From positions 124,001 through 188,000 of the forward strand of contig NZ_JADMJL010000016.1 in the NCBI RefSeq assembly GCF_018780585.1: a stretch of DNA of 64,000 nucleotides, in the 5' to 3' direction. The notes under the pieces were generated by a model. It did not search any database and had not been told where the DNA came from. It was given only the letters and a program-made list of their open reading frames with translations. The position numbers were made by a program, and so were the translations under genes. The stretch comes from Methyloversatilis discipulorum. GTDB lineage: Bacteria > Pseudomonadota > Gammaproteobacteria > Burkholderiales > Rhodocyclaceae. This document shows positions 55,755 to 64,000 of this stretch, one piece after another (the stretch's first letter is position 1; each line of letters opens with the position of its first letter).

Positions 55755-56961
55755 GGTATCTGCCTCGGCCTACAACTATCCGGACGCTCTGGGTCATTTC
55801 GGTCCTTACGGTGGCGTGTTCGTCGCCGAAACCCTGATTGCCGCGCTCGACGAACTGCGTGTCGAGTACGACAAGCTCAAGGACGATCCGGCCTTCCGCG
55901 CCGAGTACGAATACGAGCTGAAGCACTACGTCGGCCGCCCGAGCCCGGTCTACCACGCCCGCCGCCTGTCCGATCACTGCGGCGGCGCGCAGATCTACCT
56001 CAAGCGCGAAGACCTGAATCACACCGGCGCACACAAGATCAACAACGTGATCGGCCAGGCCATGGTGGCCAAGCACATGGGCAAGCCGCGTGTGATCGCC
56101 GAGACCGGTGCCGGTCAGCACGGCGTCGCCACCGCGACCATCGCTGCCCGCCTGGGCATGGAGTGCGTGGTCTACATGGGCAGCGAGGACGTGAAGCGTC
56201 AGGCCGCCAACGTCTACCGCATGAAGCTGCTGGGTGCCACCGTGGTGCCGGTCGAATGCGGCTCCAAGACGCTGAAGGACGCGCTGAACGAGGCGATGCG
56301 CGACTGGGTCACCAACGTCGCCAACACCTTCTACATCATCGGCACGGTCGCCGGCCCGCATCCCTACCCGATGATGGTGCGCGACTTCCAGAAGATCATC
56401 GGCGAAGAGTGCCTGTGGCAGATGCCGGAAATGATCCAGCGCCAGCCGGACGCCGTGATCGCCTGCGTCGGCGGTGGCTCCAACGCGATGGGCATCTTCT
56501 ACCCCTACATTCCCTACCCGGACGTGCGCCTGATCGGCGTGGAGGCGGGCGGCCACGGTCTGGCCAGCGGCCAGCACTCGGCCTCGCTCACCGCAGGTCG
56601 TCCGGGCGTGCTGCACGGCAACCGCACCTATCTGCTGCAGGACGAGAACGGCCAGATCATCGAAACGCACTCGGTGTCGGCCGGTCTGGATTACCCCGGT
56701 GTGGGCCCCGAGCACGCATGGCTGAAGGACACCGGCCGTGCCGAGTACGTGACGATCAACGACGACGAGGCGCTCGAAGCCTTCCACCGCATGTGCCGCA
56801 CCGAAGGCATCATTCCGGCGCTGGAGTCGTCGCACGCGATCGCCTACGCGATGAAGCTTGCTGCCACGATGCCGAAGGACGCCGCCCTCCTGGTGAACCT
56901 GTCCGGTCGTGGCGACAAGGACATGCACACCGTGGCCGAGAAATCCGGCATCAAGTTCTGA
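55729..56961 (+). CDS. trpB: Tryptophan synthase beta subunit TrpB
   Basis: TrpB condenses indole with serine using pyridoxal phosphate. The 410-aa product has the PLP lysine K103 in HTGAHKINN, the glycine-rich phosphate site GGGSNAMG and the N-terminus [17 protein letters not shown]. The ATG at 55729 follows CAGGAGTGG; the longer frame to 55660 lies within trpF and has no ribosome site. It probably couples to trpF translation. trpA follows after 64 nt. Confidence 0.97.
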   Translation: MGKQDLPAEVSASAYNYPDALGHFGPYGGVFVAETLIAALDELRVEYDKLKDDPAFRAEYEYELKHYVGRPSPVYHARRLSDHCGGAQIYLKREDLNHTGAHKINNVIGQAMVAKHMGKPRVIAETGAGQHGVATATIAARLGMECVVYMGSEDVKRQAANVYRMKLLGATVVPVECGSKTLKDALNEAMRDWVTNVANTFYIIGTVAGPHPYPMMVRDFQKIIGEECLWQMPEMIQRQPDAVIACVGGGSNAMGIFYPYIPYPDVRLIGVEAGGHGLASGQHSASLTAGRPGVLHGNRTYLLQDENGQIIETHSVSAGLDYPGVGPEHAWLKDTGRAEYVTINDDEALEAFHRMCRTEGIIPALESSHAIAYAMKLAATMPKDAALLVNLSGRGDKDMHTVAEKSGIKF

Positions 56962-57025
56962 CGCGCTCCCGATCAACCTGTTGCCGGTCGGGGCGCGCAA
57001 GCGGTCCGGCCGGCGGTTTCAATAC

Positions 57026-57838
57026 ATGTCCCGAATCGCTTCCACCCTGTCCGCACTCGAATCGGCCGGCCGCAAGGCGCTGATTCCCTTCATCACCGCG
57101 GGTGATCCCGATCCTTCGCTGACCGTGCCGCTGATGCACACGCTGGTCGATGCCGGCGCCGACATCATCGAGCTCGGCGTTCCGTTCTCCGACCCGATGG
57201 CCGACGGCCCGACCATCCAGCGCTCGTCCGAGCGCGCGCTGCTGAAGAAGGTGTCGCTGCGCAACGTGATCGCCGCGGTGGCCGAGTTCCGTACGACCAA
57301 TGCGAGCACGCCGGTGGTGCTGATGGGTTATGCGAACCCGATCGAGGCGATGGGTGTGGATGCGTTTGCCGAGGCAGCCGCGAAAGCGGGTGCAGACGGC
57401 GTGCTGGTGGTCGACTATCCGCCGGAGGAGTCGCACGATTTTGCCGCCAAGATACGTGCGCTGGGTCTGGACGTGATCTTCCTGGTTGCGCCGACCTCGA
57501 CCGAGAAGCGCATCCAGGCGGTGGGCGAGATCGGCAGCGGCTACATCTATTACGTATCGCTGAAGGGCGTGACCGGCGCCGGACATATCGACGTGAGCGA
57601 GGTGGCCAAGCGCATCCCGGCCATCCGCAAGTCGGTCGGCATGCCGGTCGGCGTCGGCTTCGGCATCCGTGACGGTGCGTCGGCGAAGGCCCTGTCCGCG
57701 GTGGCGGACGGTGTCGTCATCGGCAGCCGCATCATCGAGGAAATCGAAGGCAGCCCGGCAGACCAGGTGCTGCCGCGCGTCAAGGCGCTGGTCGGCAGCA
57801 TCCGTCAGGCGATGGACAGCCAGGAGGTCACGGCATGA
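57026..57838 (+). CDS. trpA: Tryptophan synthase alpha subunit TrpA
   Basis: TrpA cleaves indole-3-glycerol phosphate to indole. The 270-aa TIM barrel begins [30 protein letters not shown]. The catalytic glutamate is in [20 protein letters not shown] and the aspartate in VVDYPPEE. The ATG at 57026 gives the usual N-terminus; the frame is open to 56909 through trpB. Its stop overlaps the accD start (ATGA). Confidence 0.97.
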   Translation: MSRIASTLSALESAGRKALIPFITAGDPDPSLTVPLMHTLVDAGADIIELGVPFSDPMADGPTIQRSSERALLKKVSLRNVIAAVAEFRTTNASTPVVLMGYANPIEAMGVDAFAEAAAKAGADGVLVVDYPPEESHDFAAKIRALGLDVIFLVAPTSTEKRIQAVGEIGSGYIYYVSLKGVTGAGHIDVSEVAKRIPAIRKSVGMPVGVGFGIRDGASAKALSAVADGVVIGSRIIEEIEGSPADQVLPRVKALVGSIRQAMDSQEVTA

Positions 57839-58704
57839 GCTGGTTGCAGAAACTTCTCCCCCCGAAGATCAACCGCAGTGAGGCCGCCGGTCGCAAGTCG
57901 GTGCCGGAGGGCCTGTGGTCGAAATGCCCCGCCTGTGAGGCCGTGCTCTACACCGCCGACCTGGCAGCCAACCAGAACGTCTGCCCGAAGTGCAACCACC
58001 ACTCGCGCATGCGCGCGCGGGCACGTCTCGACGGCCTGCTCGATCGTGAGGGACGGTTCGAGATCGGCAACGAGGTGATGCCGGTCGATCCGCTCAAGTT
58101 CCGCGACAGCAAGCGCTACGCGGACCGCCTGAACGCCGCGGCCGACGATACCGGCGAAGGTGACGCACTGGTCGTCATGCAGGGCGCCATCAAGACTGTG
58201 CCGGTGGTCGTGGCGTGTTTCGAGTTCGAATTCCTCGGCGGATCGATGGGTTCGGTCGTTGGCGAGCGCTTCGTCCGTGGCGTGCGTCTGGCGGTCGAAC
58301 AGCGCCTGCCCTTCATCTGCATCGCCGCCAGCGGCGGCGCACGGATGCAGGAAGGCCTGTTCTCGCTGATGCAGATGGCCAAGACCACGGCTGCGCTGAC
58401 CCAGCTGTCGCAGAACCGCCTGCCCTTCATTTCCGTGCTGACCGATCCGACCATGGGCGGTGTGTCCGCCAGCTTCGCCTTCATGGGCGACGTGGTGATC
58501 GCCGAGCCGGGCGCACTGATCGGCTTCGCCGGCCCGCGCGTGATCGAGCAGACGGTGCGCGAGAAGCTGCCGGAAGGTTTCCAGCGCGCCGAGTTTCTGC
58601 TGGAGAAGGGCGCTGTCGACATGATCGTCGATCGCCGCGAGATGCCGGACCGCATCGCCGGGCTGCTGGCGGCGCTGCAGCGCATGCCGGCGCTGGCGAG
58701 CTGA
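57835..58704 (+). CDS. accD: Acetyl-CoA carboxylase carboxyltransferase beta subunit AccD
   Basis: AccD and AccA transfer carboxyl from biotin to acetyl-CoA. The 289-aa protein has the N-terminal four-cysteine zinc ribbon (CPACEAVLY and CPKCNHH). The crotonase-like carboxyltransferase core carries [10 protein letters not shown] and [12 protein letters not shown]. The start overlaps trpA by four bases. Its location between trpA and folC is conserved in beta- and gammaproteobacteria. Confidence 0.97.
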   Translation: MSWLQKLLPPKINRSEAAGRKSVPEGLWSKCPACEAVLYTADLAANQNVCPKCNHHSRMRARARLDGLLDREGRFEIGNEVMPVDPLKFRDSKRYADRLNAAADDTGEGDALVVMQGAIKTVPVVVACFEFEFLGGSMGSVVGERFVRGVRLAVEQRLPFICIAASGGARMQEGLFSLMQMAKTTAALTQLSQNRLPFISVLTDPTMGGVSASFAFMGDVVIAEPGALIGFAGPRVIEQTVREKLPEGFQRAEFLLEKGAVDMIVDRREMPDRIAGLLAALQRMPALAS

Positions 58705-58759
58705 GCCGGCTTCGCCTAATATCCGCGTCCGCCCAGATTCCGGCCTGCCCAGCCCATTC

Positions 58760-60079
58760 ATGTATTCGACCCTGCCCGAGTGGCTGCAGCATCTCGAAAG
58801 CCTGCACCCGAAGGTGATCCAGCTCGGACTGGATCGCGTGCTCAGCGTCAAGAAGGCGCTCGGCGTGGTGCAGACGGTGCCGGTGTTCATCGTCGGTGGC
58901 ACCAATGGCAAGGGTTCGACCTGCGCCATGCTGGAGCGCATCCTGCGTTGCGCCGGCTACCGCGTCGGCACCTACACCTCGCCGCACCTGCTGGCTTACA
59001 ACGAACGTGTGCGCATCAACGGCGAGCCCGCCAGTGACGAAGCGCTGTGCCAGGGTTTCGCCGAAGTCGAACGCGCGCGTGGCGACATCGCGCTGACCTA
59101 TTTCGAGTTCGGCACGCTGGGCGCCTGGCAGGTGTTCGAGCGCGCCAATCTCGACGCCATCGTGATGGAAGTCGGTCTCGGCGGCCGACTGGACGCGGTC
59201 AATGCCTTCGACGCCGACTGCGCCATCGTCACCAGCGTCGATCTGGACCACATGGAATACCTGGGCGACACGCGCGAACTGATCGGCCGCGAAAAGGCGG
59301 GCATCTTCCGCGCCGGTCGCCCGGCCATCGTCGGCGACCCGGTGCCGCCACAGACCGTGATCGACTACGCCGAATCCATCGGCGCAGTGCTGAAGATTTC
59401 CGGCCGTGACTTCGGTTTTGGCGGTGACCGTCAGCAATGGGGCTACTGGCGGCGTGATCCCGACCGTCTGGTCAAGCGCGGCGGTCTGGGCTATCCGGCG
59501 CTGCGCGGCGCCAACCAGTTGCTGAACGCGTCGGCCGTCATCACCGCGCTCGATTCGATGTCGGACCGGCTGCCGGTCACGGTCGGCGACATTCGCCTCG
59601 GCCTGGCGACCGTCGAACTGCCCGGTCGCTTTCAGGTCATGCCGGGACGTCCGGCGGTCATCTTCGACGTCGCGCACAACCCGCACGCCGCGTCGGTGCT
59701 GAACGAGAACCTGTCCAGCATGGGTTTCTACCCGGAAACCTGGGCGGTGATGGGGATGCTGCGCGACAAGGACATCGCCGGCGTGCTCGACCGCCTGAAG
59801 GGACGCATCGACCACTGGATGCTGTGCGATCTGGGCGGCCCGCGCGGTACGCCGGCCTCGGATATCGCAGCGATGATCGCGGAACGCGGCATTTCGGGCT
59901 CGGTCGATTGCTTTGCGTCGCCGGTCGAGGCCTGGCGGGCGACCCGGGAGCGCGTGGGGGGCGATGATAGAATCGTGGTTTTCGGATCCTTCCTGACCGT
60001 GGCCGAAGTGATGCGCGAGTACGCGCAGTCGCCGCGGCCGCCGCTGCCGGAAGCCGCCACACCGCCCGCCAAGGGCTGA
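58760..60079 (+). CDS. folC: Bifunctional folylpolyglutamate/dihydrofolate synthase FolC
   Basis: FolC adds glutamates to folates and makes dihydrofolate from dihydropteroate. The 439-aa Mur-ligase-type protein has the P-loop FIVGGTNGKGSTCAMLERIL and the later VMEVGLGGRLDAVNAFD and FDVAHNPHAASVL. The ATG at 58760 has no obvious ribosome site. A -10-like TAATAT lies at 58717, so a weak own promoter is possible. Confidence 0.96.
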   Translation: MYSTLPEWLQHLESLHPKVIQLGLDRVLSVKKALGVVQTVPVFIVGGTNGKGSTCAMLERILRCAGYRVGTYTSPHLLAYNERVRINGEPASDEALCQGFAEVERARGDIALTYFEFGTLGAWQVFERANLDAIVMEVGLGGRLDAVNAFDADCAIVTSVDLDHMEYLGDTRELIGREKAGIFRAGRPAIVGDPVPPQTVIDYAESIGAVLKISGRDFGFGGDRQQWGYWRRDPDRLVKRGGLGYPALRGANQLLNASAVITALDSMSDRLPVTVGDIRLGLATVELPGRFQVMPGRPAVIFDVAHNPHAASVLNENLSSMGFYPETWAVMGMLRDKDIAGVLDRLKGRIDHWMLCDLGGPRGTPASDIAAMIAERGISGSVDCFASPVEAWRATRERVGGDDRIVVFGSFLTVAEVMREYAQSPRPPLPEAATPPAKG

Positions 60080-60105
60080 TCCCCACCCGCAGGACTCGCC
60101 CCGAA

Positions 60106-60792
60106 GTGGCTTCCACCGATTCAGATCTGCAGACCGATCTTCGCAAGCGTGCGCGCCGTCGTCTTCTCGGCGCGATCGCGCTGGCGCTGACCGCGGCCAT
60201 CGTGCTGCCCATCGTGATGGACCACGAGCCGCGCCCGCCGGCGCAGGACATCGCGGTTCGCATTCCGCCGCGCGACGCCGCACCACCGCTGGCGTCGCCG
60301 GCGCGCGATGCACAGCCGGATGCCGAACCGGCACCGCCGCCGGCACCGCCCGATTCCGAGCCGCTGCCGGCCAGCCGAAGCGATGCGCCCAAACCGGCGC
60401 CGGCGGTGAAGCCCGAAGCACCGAAGCCGCCGCCGGCGGAACCCGCCAAGCCCGCGCCGAAGCCGGAAGCGAAGCCGGAGCCGGTCAAACCGGTGGCGAA
60501 ACCCGAACCGACGCCGACCGAAGCGGCGCGTGCGGCCGCCTTGCTCGACGGCCAGAGCACGGCTTTTGCGCTGCAGCTCGGGGTGTTCAGTGACGCCGCC
60601 AATGTGGCCAAGCTGCGTTCGCGTGCCAAGGAACTGGGCTTCGCCAGCTTTACCGAGGACGTGCAACTGGCCGACGGCCAGACGCGTACCCGCGTCAAGG
60701 TCGGTCCCTTCTCCAGCCGCGCGGCCGCCGAGGCGGCACAGCGCAAGCTTGAAGCGGCCGGCATGCGGTCGATGATCGCGCCGCGTTCATGA
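60106..60792 (+). CDS. dedD: SPOR-domain protein, DedD-like
   Basis: DedD is a cell-division protein that binds septal peptidoglycan. The 228-aa product has a membrane segment (about 19-38, LLGAIALALTAAIVLPIVM) and a long Pro/Ala/Lys-rich periplasmic linker (about 40-145). The C-terminal SPOR domain (about 150-226) contains FALQLGVFSDAANVAKLR and TRVKVGPFSSRAAAEAAQRKL. The start is GTG at 60106. The symbol follows conserved position between folC and cvpA. Confidence 0.88.
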   Translation: MASTDSDLQTDLRKRARRRLLGAIALALTAAIVLPIVMDHEPRPPAQDIAVRIPPRDAAPPLASPARDAQPDAEPAPPPAPPDSEPLPASRSDAPKPAPAVKPEAPKPPPAEPAKPAPKPEAKPEPVKPVAKPEPTPTEAARAAALLDGQSTAFALQLGVFSDAANVAKLRSRAKELGFASFTEDVQLADGQTRTRVKVGPFSSRAAAEAAQRKLEAAGMRSMIAPRS

Positions 60793-61283
60793 CGATTCTG
60801 GATTACGGCCTGATCGGCATCGTGGTCCTCTCCACGGCGATCGGGCTGATGCGCGGACTGGTGAGCGAAGTGATCGCGCTGGCGGCCTGGGTGCTCGCCT
60901 TCATCGCCGCCCGTCAGTTCGGCGGCGACGTCGCCCAGTGGCTGACCGGTCTCATTTCCGACCCCGGCCTGCTTGCAGTCGCCGGTTTCGCCCTCACCTT
61001 CATAGCCGTACTGCTGCTGTGCGGCGCGCTGCGCTGGCTCATGCGCTCGCTCATTCATGCCACCGGTCTGGACATTCCGGACCGCGTGCTGGGCGGGCTG
61101 TTCGGGCTTGCGCGCGCGGGACTTATACTGATGTTCCTCGTCGTCGGCGCGGCCTACACCCCGGCACCTGAGCAGCCCTGGTGGAAGTCGGCCGCGCTGA
61201 CGCCACCGCTCGAGACGGCGGCCATCGCGTTGAAGCCCTGGCTGCCGGAATCCGTGGCGAAAAAGATTCGTTTTAAGGCCTGA
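60789..61283 (+). CDS. cvpA: CvpA-family membrane protein
   Basis: CvpA is an inner-membrane protein linked to colicin V export and purine metabolism in E. coli; its molecular role is unsettled. The 164-aa product has four hydrophobic segments (about 5-22, 28-48, 58-82, 98-120). It begins [25 protein letters not shown], the family signature. It overlaps dedD by four bases and precedes purF by five bases. Confidence 0.93.
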   Translation: MTILDYGLIGIVVLSTAIGLMRGLVSEVIALAAWVLAFIAARQFGGDVAQWLTGLISDPGLLAVAGFALTFIAVLLLCGALRWLMRSLIHATGLDIPDRVLGGLFGLARAGLILMFLVVGAAYTPAPEQPWWKSAALTPPLETAAIALKPWLPESVAKKIRFKA

Positions 61284-61288
61284 CCATC

Positions 61289-62818
61289 ATGTGCGGAATA
61301 CTCGGCGTCGTAGCCACCTCTCCCGTTAACCAGCTGCTGTACGACGGTCTGCTCGTGCTGCAGCACCGAGGCCAGGATGCGGCGGGCATCGCCACCGCGC
61401 AGGGGCCGAAGTTCCACATGCACAAGGGCTCGGGCCTGGTGCGCGACGCCTTCCGCACGCGCAACATGCGCAATCTGCAGGGCAACTGGGGCATCGCCCA
61501 CGTGCGCTACCCGACCGCCGGTTCCGCCTACAACGCGGCCGAGGCGCAGCCCTTCTACGTGAATTCGCCGTTCGGCATCATGCTGGCGCACAACGGCAAC
61601 CTGACCAATTCGGAAGAGCTGAAGCTGGACATGTTCCGCACCGACCTGCGGCACATCAACACCACCAGCGATTCGGAAGTGCTGCTCAACGTGCTGGCGC
61701 ACGAAATGATGCAGGCGCTGCGCGAGCGCCCGACCTTCGACCACGAAACCATCTTCCGCGCAGTGGCCGGCGTGCACCGCCGCTGCCGCGGTGCCTACGC
61801 GGTGGTGGCGATGATTGCCGGCTTCGGCCTGCTGGCTTTCCGCGACCCCTACGGCATCCGTCCGCTGGTGATCGGCAACCATGAAACCGCGAACGGCACA
61901 GAATGGCTGGTGGCCTCGGAAAGCGTCGCGCTCGACACGCTGGGCTTCAAGCTGCTGCGCGACATCGCGCCGGGCGAAGCGGTGCTGATTTCGCCGGAAG
62001 GCGCGATCAAGACGCAGCAGTGCGCCGAGCGCCCGAACTACGCGCCCTGTCTGTTCGAGTACGTCTATCTGGCGCGGCCGGATTCGCTGATGGACGGCGT
62101 GTCGGTGTACGAGTCGCGGGTCAAGATGGGTGAGTTCCTCGCCCAGAAGATACAGCGCGATCACGCCGACCTGCAGATCGACGCCGTCATCCCGATTCCC
62201 GATTCCAGCCGCCCGTCGGCGATGGAACTGGCGCGCGTGCTGAACGTGCCTTACCGCGAAGGCTTCGTGAAGAACCGCTATATCGGTCGCACCTTCATCA
62301 TGCCGGGGCAGGCGGTGCGCCGGAAGTCGGTGCGCCAGAAGCTCAATGCGATCACCCAGGAATTCAAGGGCAAGAACGTGCTGCTGGTCGATGATTCCAT
62401 CGTGCGCGGCACCACCAGCCAGGAGATCGTGCTGATGGCGCGCGAAGCCGGCGCGCAGAAGGTGTACTTCGCCTCCGCCGCACCCCCGGTCCGTTTCGCC
62501 AACGTCTACGGCATCGACATGCCGACCCGCGACGAACTGATCGCCTCGAACCGCACCGACGACGAAATCCGCGAAGCCATCGGTGCCGACGAACTGATCT
62601 ACCAGACGCTGGACATGCTCAAGGCCTCGATCACCGCCTGCAACCCGTCGATCGACCAGTTCGAAACGTCCTGCTTCGACGGCTGCTACATCACCGGCGA
62701 CGTGACCGCCGCCTATCTCGACGGCGTCGAGAGCCAGCGCAAGGGCGCGCCCAAGCAGACCGACGAGGACGGCGGCCAGCTCGACCTGAATCTGGTGGCG
62801 TCGGAAGAGAACGCCTGA
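61289..62818 (+). CDS. purF: Amidophosphoribosyltransferase PurF
   Basis: PurF catalyses the first committed step of purine synthesis. The 509-aa protein begins MCGILGVVA, so C2 is the N-terminal glutaminase nucleophile with no propeptide. The PRTase domain has [13 protein letters not shown] and a [15 protein letters not shown] segment. The ATG at 61289 is fixed by the catalytic Cys2. It is followed by a riboswitch-controlled methionine gene. Confidence 0.97.
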   Translation: MCGILGVVATSPVNQLLYDGLLVLQHRGQDAAGIATAQGPKFHMHKGSGLVRDAFRTRNMRNLQGNWGIAHVRYPTAGSAYNAAEAQPFYVNSPFGIMLAHNGNLTNSEELKLDMFRTDLRHINTTSDSEVLLNVLAHEMMQALRERPTFDHETIFRAVAGVHRRCRGAYAVVAMIAGFGLLAFRDPYGIRPLVIGNHETANGTEWLVASESVALDTLGFKLLRDIAPGEAVLISPEGAIKTQQCAERPNYAPCLFEYVYLARPDSLMDGVSVYESRVKMGEFLAQKIQRDHADLQIDAVIPIPDSSRPSAMELARVLNVPYREGFVKNRYIGRTFIMPGQAVRRKSVRQKLNAITQEFKGKNVLLVDDSIVRGTTSQEIVLMAREAGAQKVYFASAAPPVRFANVYGIDMPTRDELIASNRTDDEIREAIGADELIYQTLDMLKASITACNPSIDQFETSCFDGCYITGDVTAAYLDGVESQRKGAPKQTDEDGGQLDLNLVASEENA

Positions 62819-62831
62819 TGGCTGCAGGCGC

Positions 62832-62859
62832 TTGACGTCTGCAGCGGCCGGGCGCTAAT
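62832..62859 (+). promoter_or_regulatory. Candidate sigma-70 promoter of metZ
   Basis: TTGACG, a 16-nt spacer and GCTAAT place the start of transcription near 62866, a few bases before the riboswitch P1 stem. Confidence 0.6.
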
Positions 62860-62869
62860 GTCCCGACTA

Positions 62870-62950
62870 CGCGCCGATTTGAATCCAGCTTGCGGGCGCG
62901 CGGGGCCGTCGTCGAAAGAGGGCGGTCCCGGACAAATACGGCTAAAGCGG
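62870..62950 (+). promoter_or_regulatory. SAM-II-type riboswitch (variant with extra stem)
   Basis: The leader matches the SAM-II layout. P1 is CGCGCC (62870-62875) with GGCGCG (62895-62900) and its loop begins GATTTGAA. The conserved 3' part reads AAATACGGCTAAAGCGG. The pseudoknot forms between CC-A-GCTT (62885-62891, bulged A) and AAGCGG (62945-62950). Between P1 and the 3' part is an extra 10-bp stem, 62901-62910 with 62921-62930. Ligand identity is inferred from the class and from metZ downstream. Confidence 0.82.
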
Positions 62951-62970
62951 CGAAACGAACGTATCTGCGG

Positions 62971-63006
62971 AAACCCGTTTTGCCTCCGAGGCGGAACGGG
63001 TTTTTT
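62971..63006 (+). terminator. Intrinsic terminator downstream of the riboswitch
   Basis: AAACCCGTT and AACGGGTTT form a 9-bp outer stem with an inner GCC/GGC, followed by a run of T residues. It lies 20 nt after the aptamer and 82 nt before metZ, so it could act as the expression platform. Confidence 0.85.
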
Positions 63007-63087
63007 GTTTTTGCGTGCTCCGTTTCCGCCTCGCGCTTTGTTCTCGAACTTCCGCATGACCGGCCGCGAGGCCGGATGGAGCACATC

Positions 63088-64000
63088 ATGAGCAGCACAG
63101 ACCGCGCGCCCTTCGACCCGGCGCAGTACGACCCCGAAACCGTCGCCGTGCGCGCCGGCATCGAGCGCAGCCAGTTCGGCGAACACGGCGAAGCCCTGTT
63201 CCTGACCTCGAGCTTCGTGTTCGACACGGCGGCCGAGGCTGCCGCCCGTTTTTCCGGCAATGCGCCTGGCAATGTCTACGCCCGCTTTACCAACCCGACG
63301 GTCACGATGTTCCAGGACCGCCTGGCGGCACTGGAAGGCGCCGAGGCCTGCATCGCCACCAGTTCCGGCATGTCGGCCATCCTGTCGACGCTGATGGCGC
63401 TGCTGAAGAGCGGCGACCACATCATCGCGTCGCGCGGCATCTTCGGTTCGACCCAGCAGCTGTTCGCGACCTACTTCGAGAAGTTCGGCGTCAGCACCAC
63501 GCTGGTCGAGGCGACCAATATCGCGGCCTACCGCGCCGCGGTGCAGCCGAATACCAAGCTCTTCTTCATCGAAACGCCGTCCAACCCGCTGACCGAAGTG
63601 ATCGACATCGCCGCGGTGGCCGAAGTCGCACACTCGGCGGGCGCGCTGCTGGCAGTCGACAACTGTTTCTGTTCGCCGGCGCTGCAGAAGCCGATCGAAC
63701 TGGGTGCCGACATCGTCATCCACTCGGCGACCAAATACCTCGACGGTCAGGGCCGCGTGCTCGGCGGCGCGGTGTGCGGGCGCAAGGCGGAAATGGACGA
63801 GGTGCTGCGCTTCCTGCGCACCGCCGGCCCGACGCTGTCGCCGTTCAACGCGTGGGTCATCCTGAAGGGGCTGGAAACGCTGTCCATCCGCATGCAGGCG
63901 CAGTCGGCCAATGCACTCGAACTGGCGCGCTGGCTGGAGGCGCAGCCCTGGGTGGCGCGCGTGTTCTACCCGGGCCTGCCGTCGCACCCGCAGCACGAAA
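63088..64000 (+). CDS. metZ: O-succinylhomoserine sulfhydrylase MetZ (3' end outside window)
   Basis: MetZ makes homocysteine from O-succinylhomoserine and sulfide with pyridoxal phosphate. 304 codons are visible. The Cys/Met-metabolism PLP-enzyme fold shows SSGMSAILSTLMALL, the NPLTEVIDI segment and the PLP lysine K216 in IHSATKYLDGQG. The ATG at 63088 has GGATGGAG upstream. The metZ-type call rather than cystathionine beta-lyase or metY rests on sequence character and its conserved place after purF. Confidence 0.92.
   Translation, partial: MSSTDRAPFDPAQYDPETVAVRAGIERSQFGEHGEALFLTSSFVFDTAAEAAARFSGNAPGNVYARFTNPTVTMFQDRLAALEGAEACIATSSGMSAILSTLMALLKSGDHIIASRGIFGSTQQLFATYFEKFGVSTTLVEATNIAAYRAAVQPNTKLFFIETPSNPLTEVIDIAAVAEVAHSAGALLAVDNCFCSPALQKPIELGADIVIHSATKYLDGQGRVLGGAVCGRKAEMDEVLRFLRTAGPTLSPFNAWVILKGLETLSIRMQAQSANALELARWLEAQPWVARVFYPGLPSHPQHE

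Noticed and set aside
1-64000. CRISPR array, tRNA or rRNA genes, prophage genes
   Set aside because: No regularly spaced repeats, tRNA-like cloverleaves, rRNA sequence or phage structural genes were recognised.

Overview
The window is GC-rich DNA from a motile, polarly flagellated-type betaproteobacterium. The gene order (asd-fimV-truA-trpF-trpB-trpA-accD-folC-dedD-cvpA-purF-metZ, leuC-leuD-leuB) and the flagellar organisation fit Rhodocyclales such as Methyloversatilis. This placement is an inference from gene order and protein character; no 16S gene is present. The window opens inside a cheA gene and ends inside metZ. No tRNA, rRNA, CRISPR array or transposase gene was seen.

Region 1 (1-18.4 kb) is almost entirely chemotaxis. 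A first cluster holds cheA (left-truncated), cheW, an MCP, cheR, cheD, cheB and a STAS-domain gene. Three further MCP genes follow, one with a C-terminal sensor domain, one with a large periplasmic domain and one with two PAS domains. Then come two tandem cheV genes, cheY, cheZ and a second, complete cheA. Several units start with sequences matching flagellar sigma-28 (FliA) promoters, and fliA itself lies at 28 kb.

Region 2 (18.5-31 kb) holds two small ORFs, flhB, another MCP, a reverse-strand glycine-zipper gene, and the tightly overlapped flhA-flhF-flhG-fliA-motC-motD run. The order resembles the Pseudomonas polar flagellar cluster.

Region 3 (31-44.7 kb) is the flg locus. flgA, flgM and flgN are on the minus strand and flgBCDEFGHIJ and flgKL on the plus strand. 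Between flgA and flgM sits a 265-bp element with perfect 23-bp terminal inverted repeats, TA flanks and two nested internal stem-loops. It looks like a MITE or structured repeat whose insertion point coincides with the flgA stop codon.

Region 4 (44.3-64 kb) is housekeeping: a lipoprotein, an MFS transporter, leucine biosynthesis (leuC, a 40-aa entericidin-like lipoprotein, leuD, leuB), asd, fimV, a CbiQ/EcfT-like membrane protein, truA, trpFBA, accD, folC, a SPOR protein, cvpA, purF and metZ. The metZ leader folds as a SAM-II-type riboswitch with an additional 10-bp stem, followed directly by an intrinsic terminator.

The genes together encode the flagellar export gate, rod, hook and rings, the stator, the sigma-28/anti-sigma switch and two chemosensory kinases with several receptors. 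The filament, most of the basal export apparatus and the upstream regulators must lie elsewhere in the genome.
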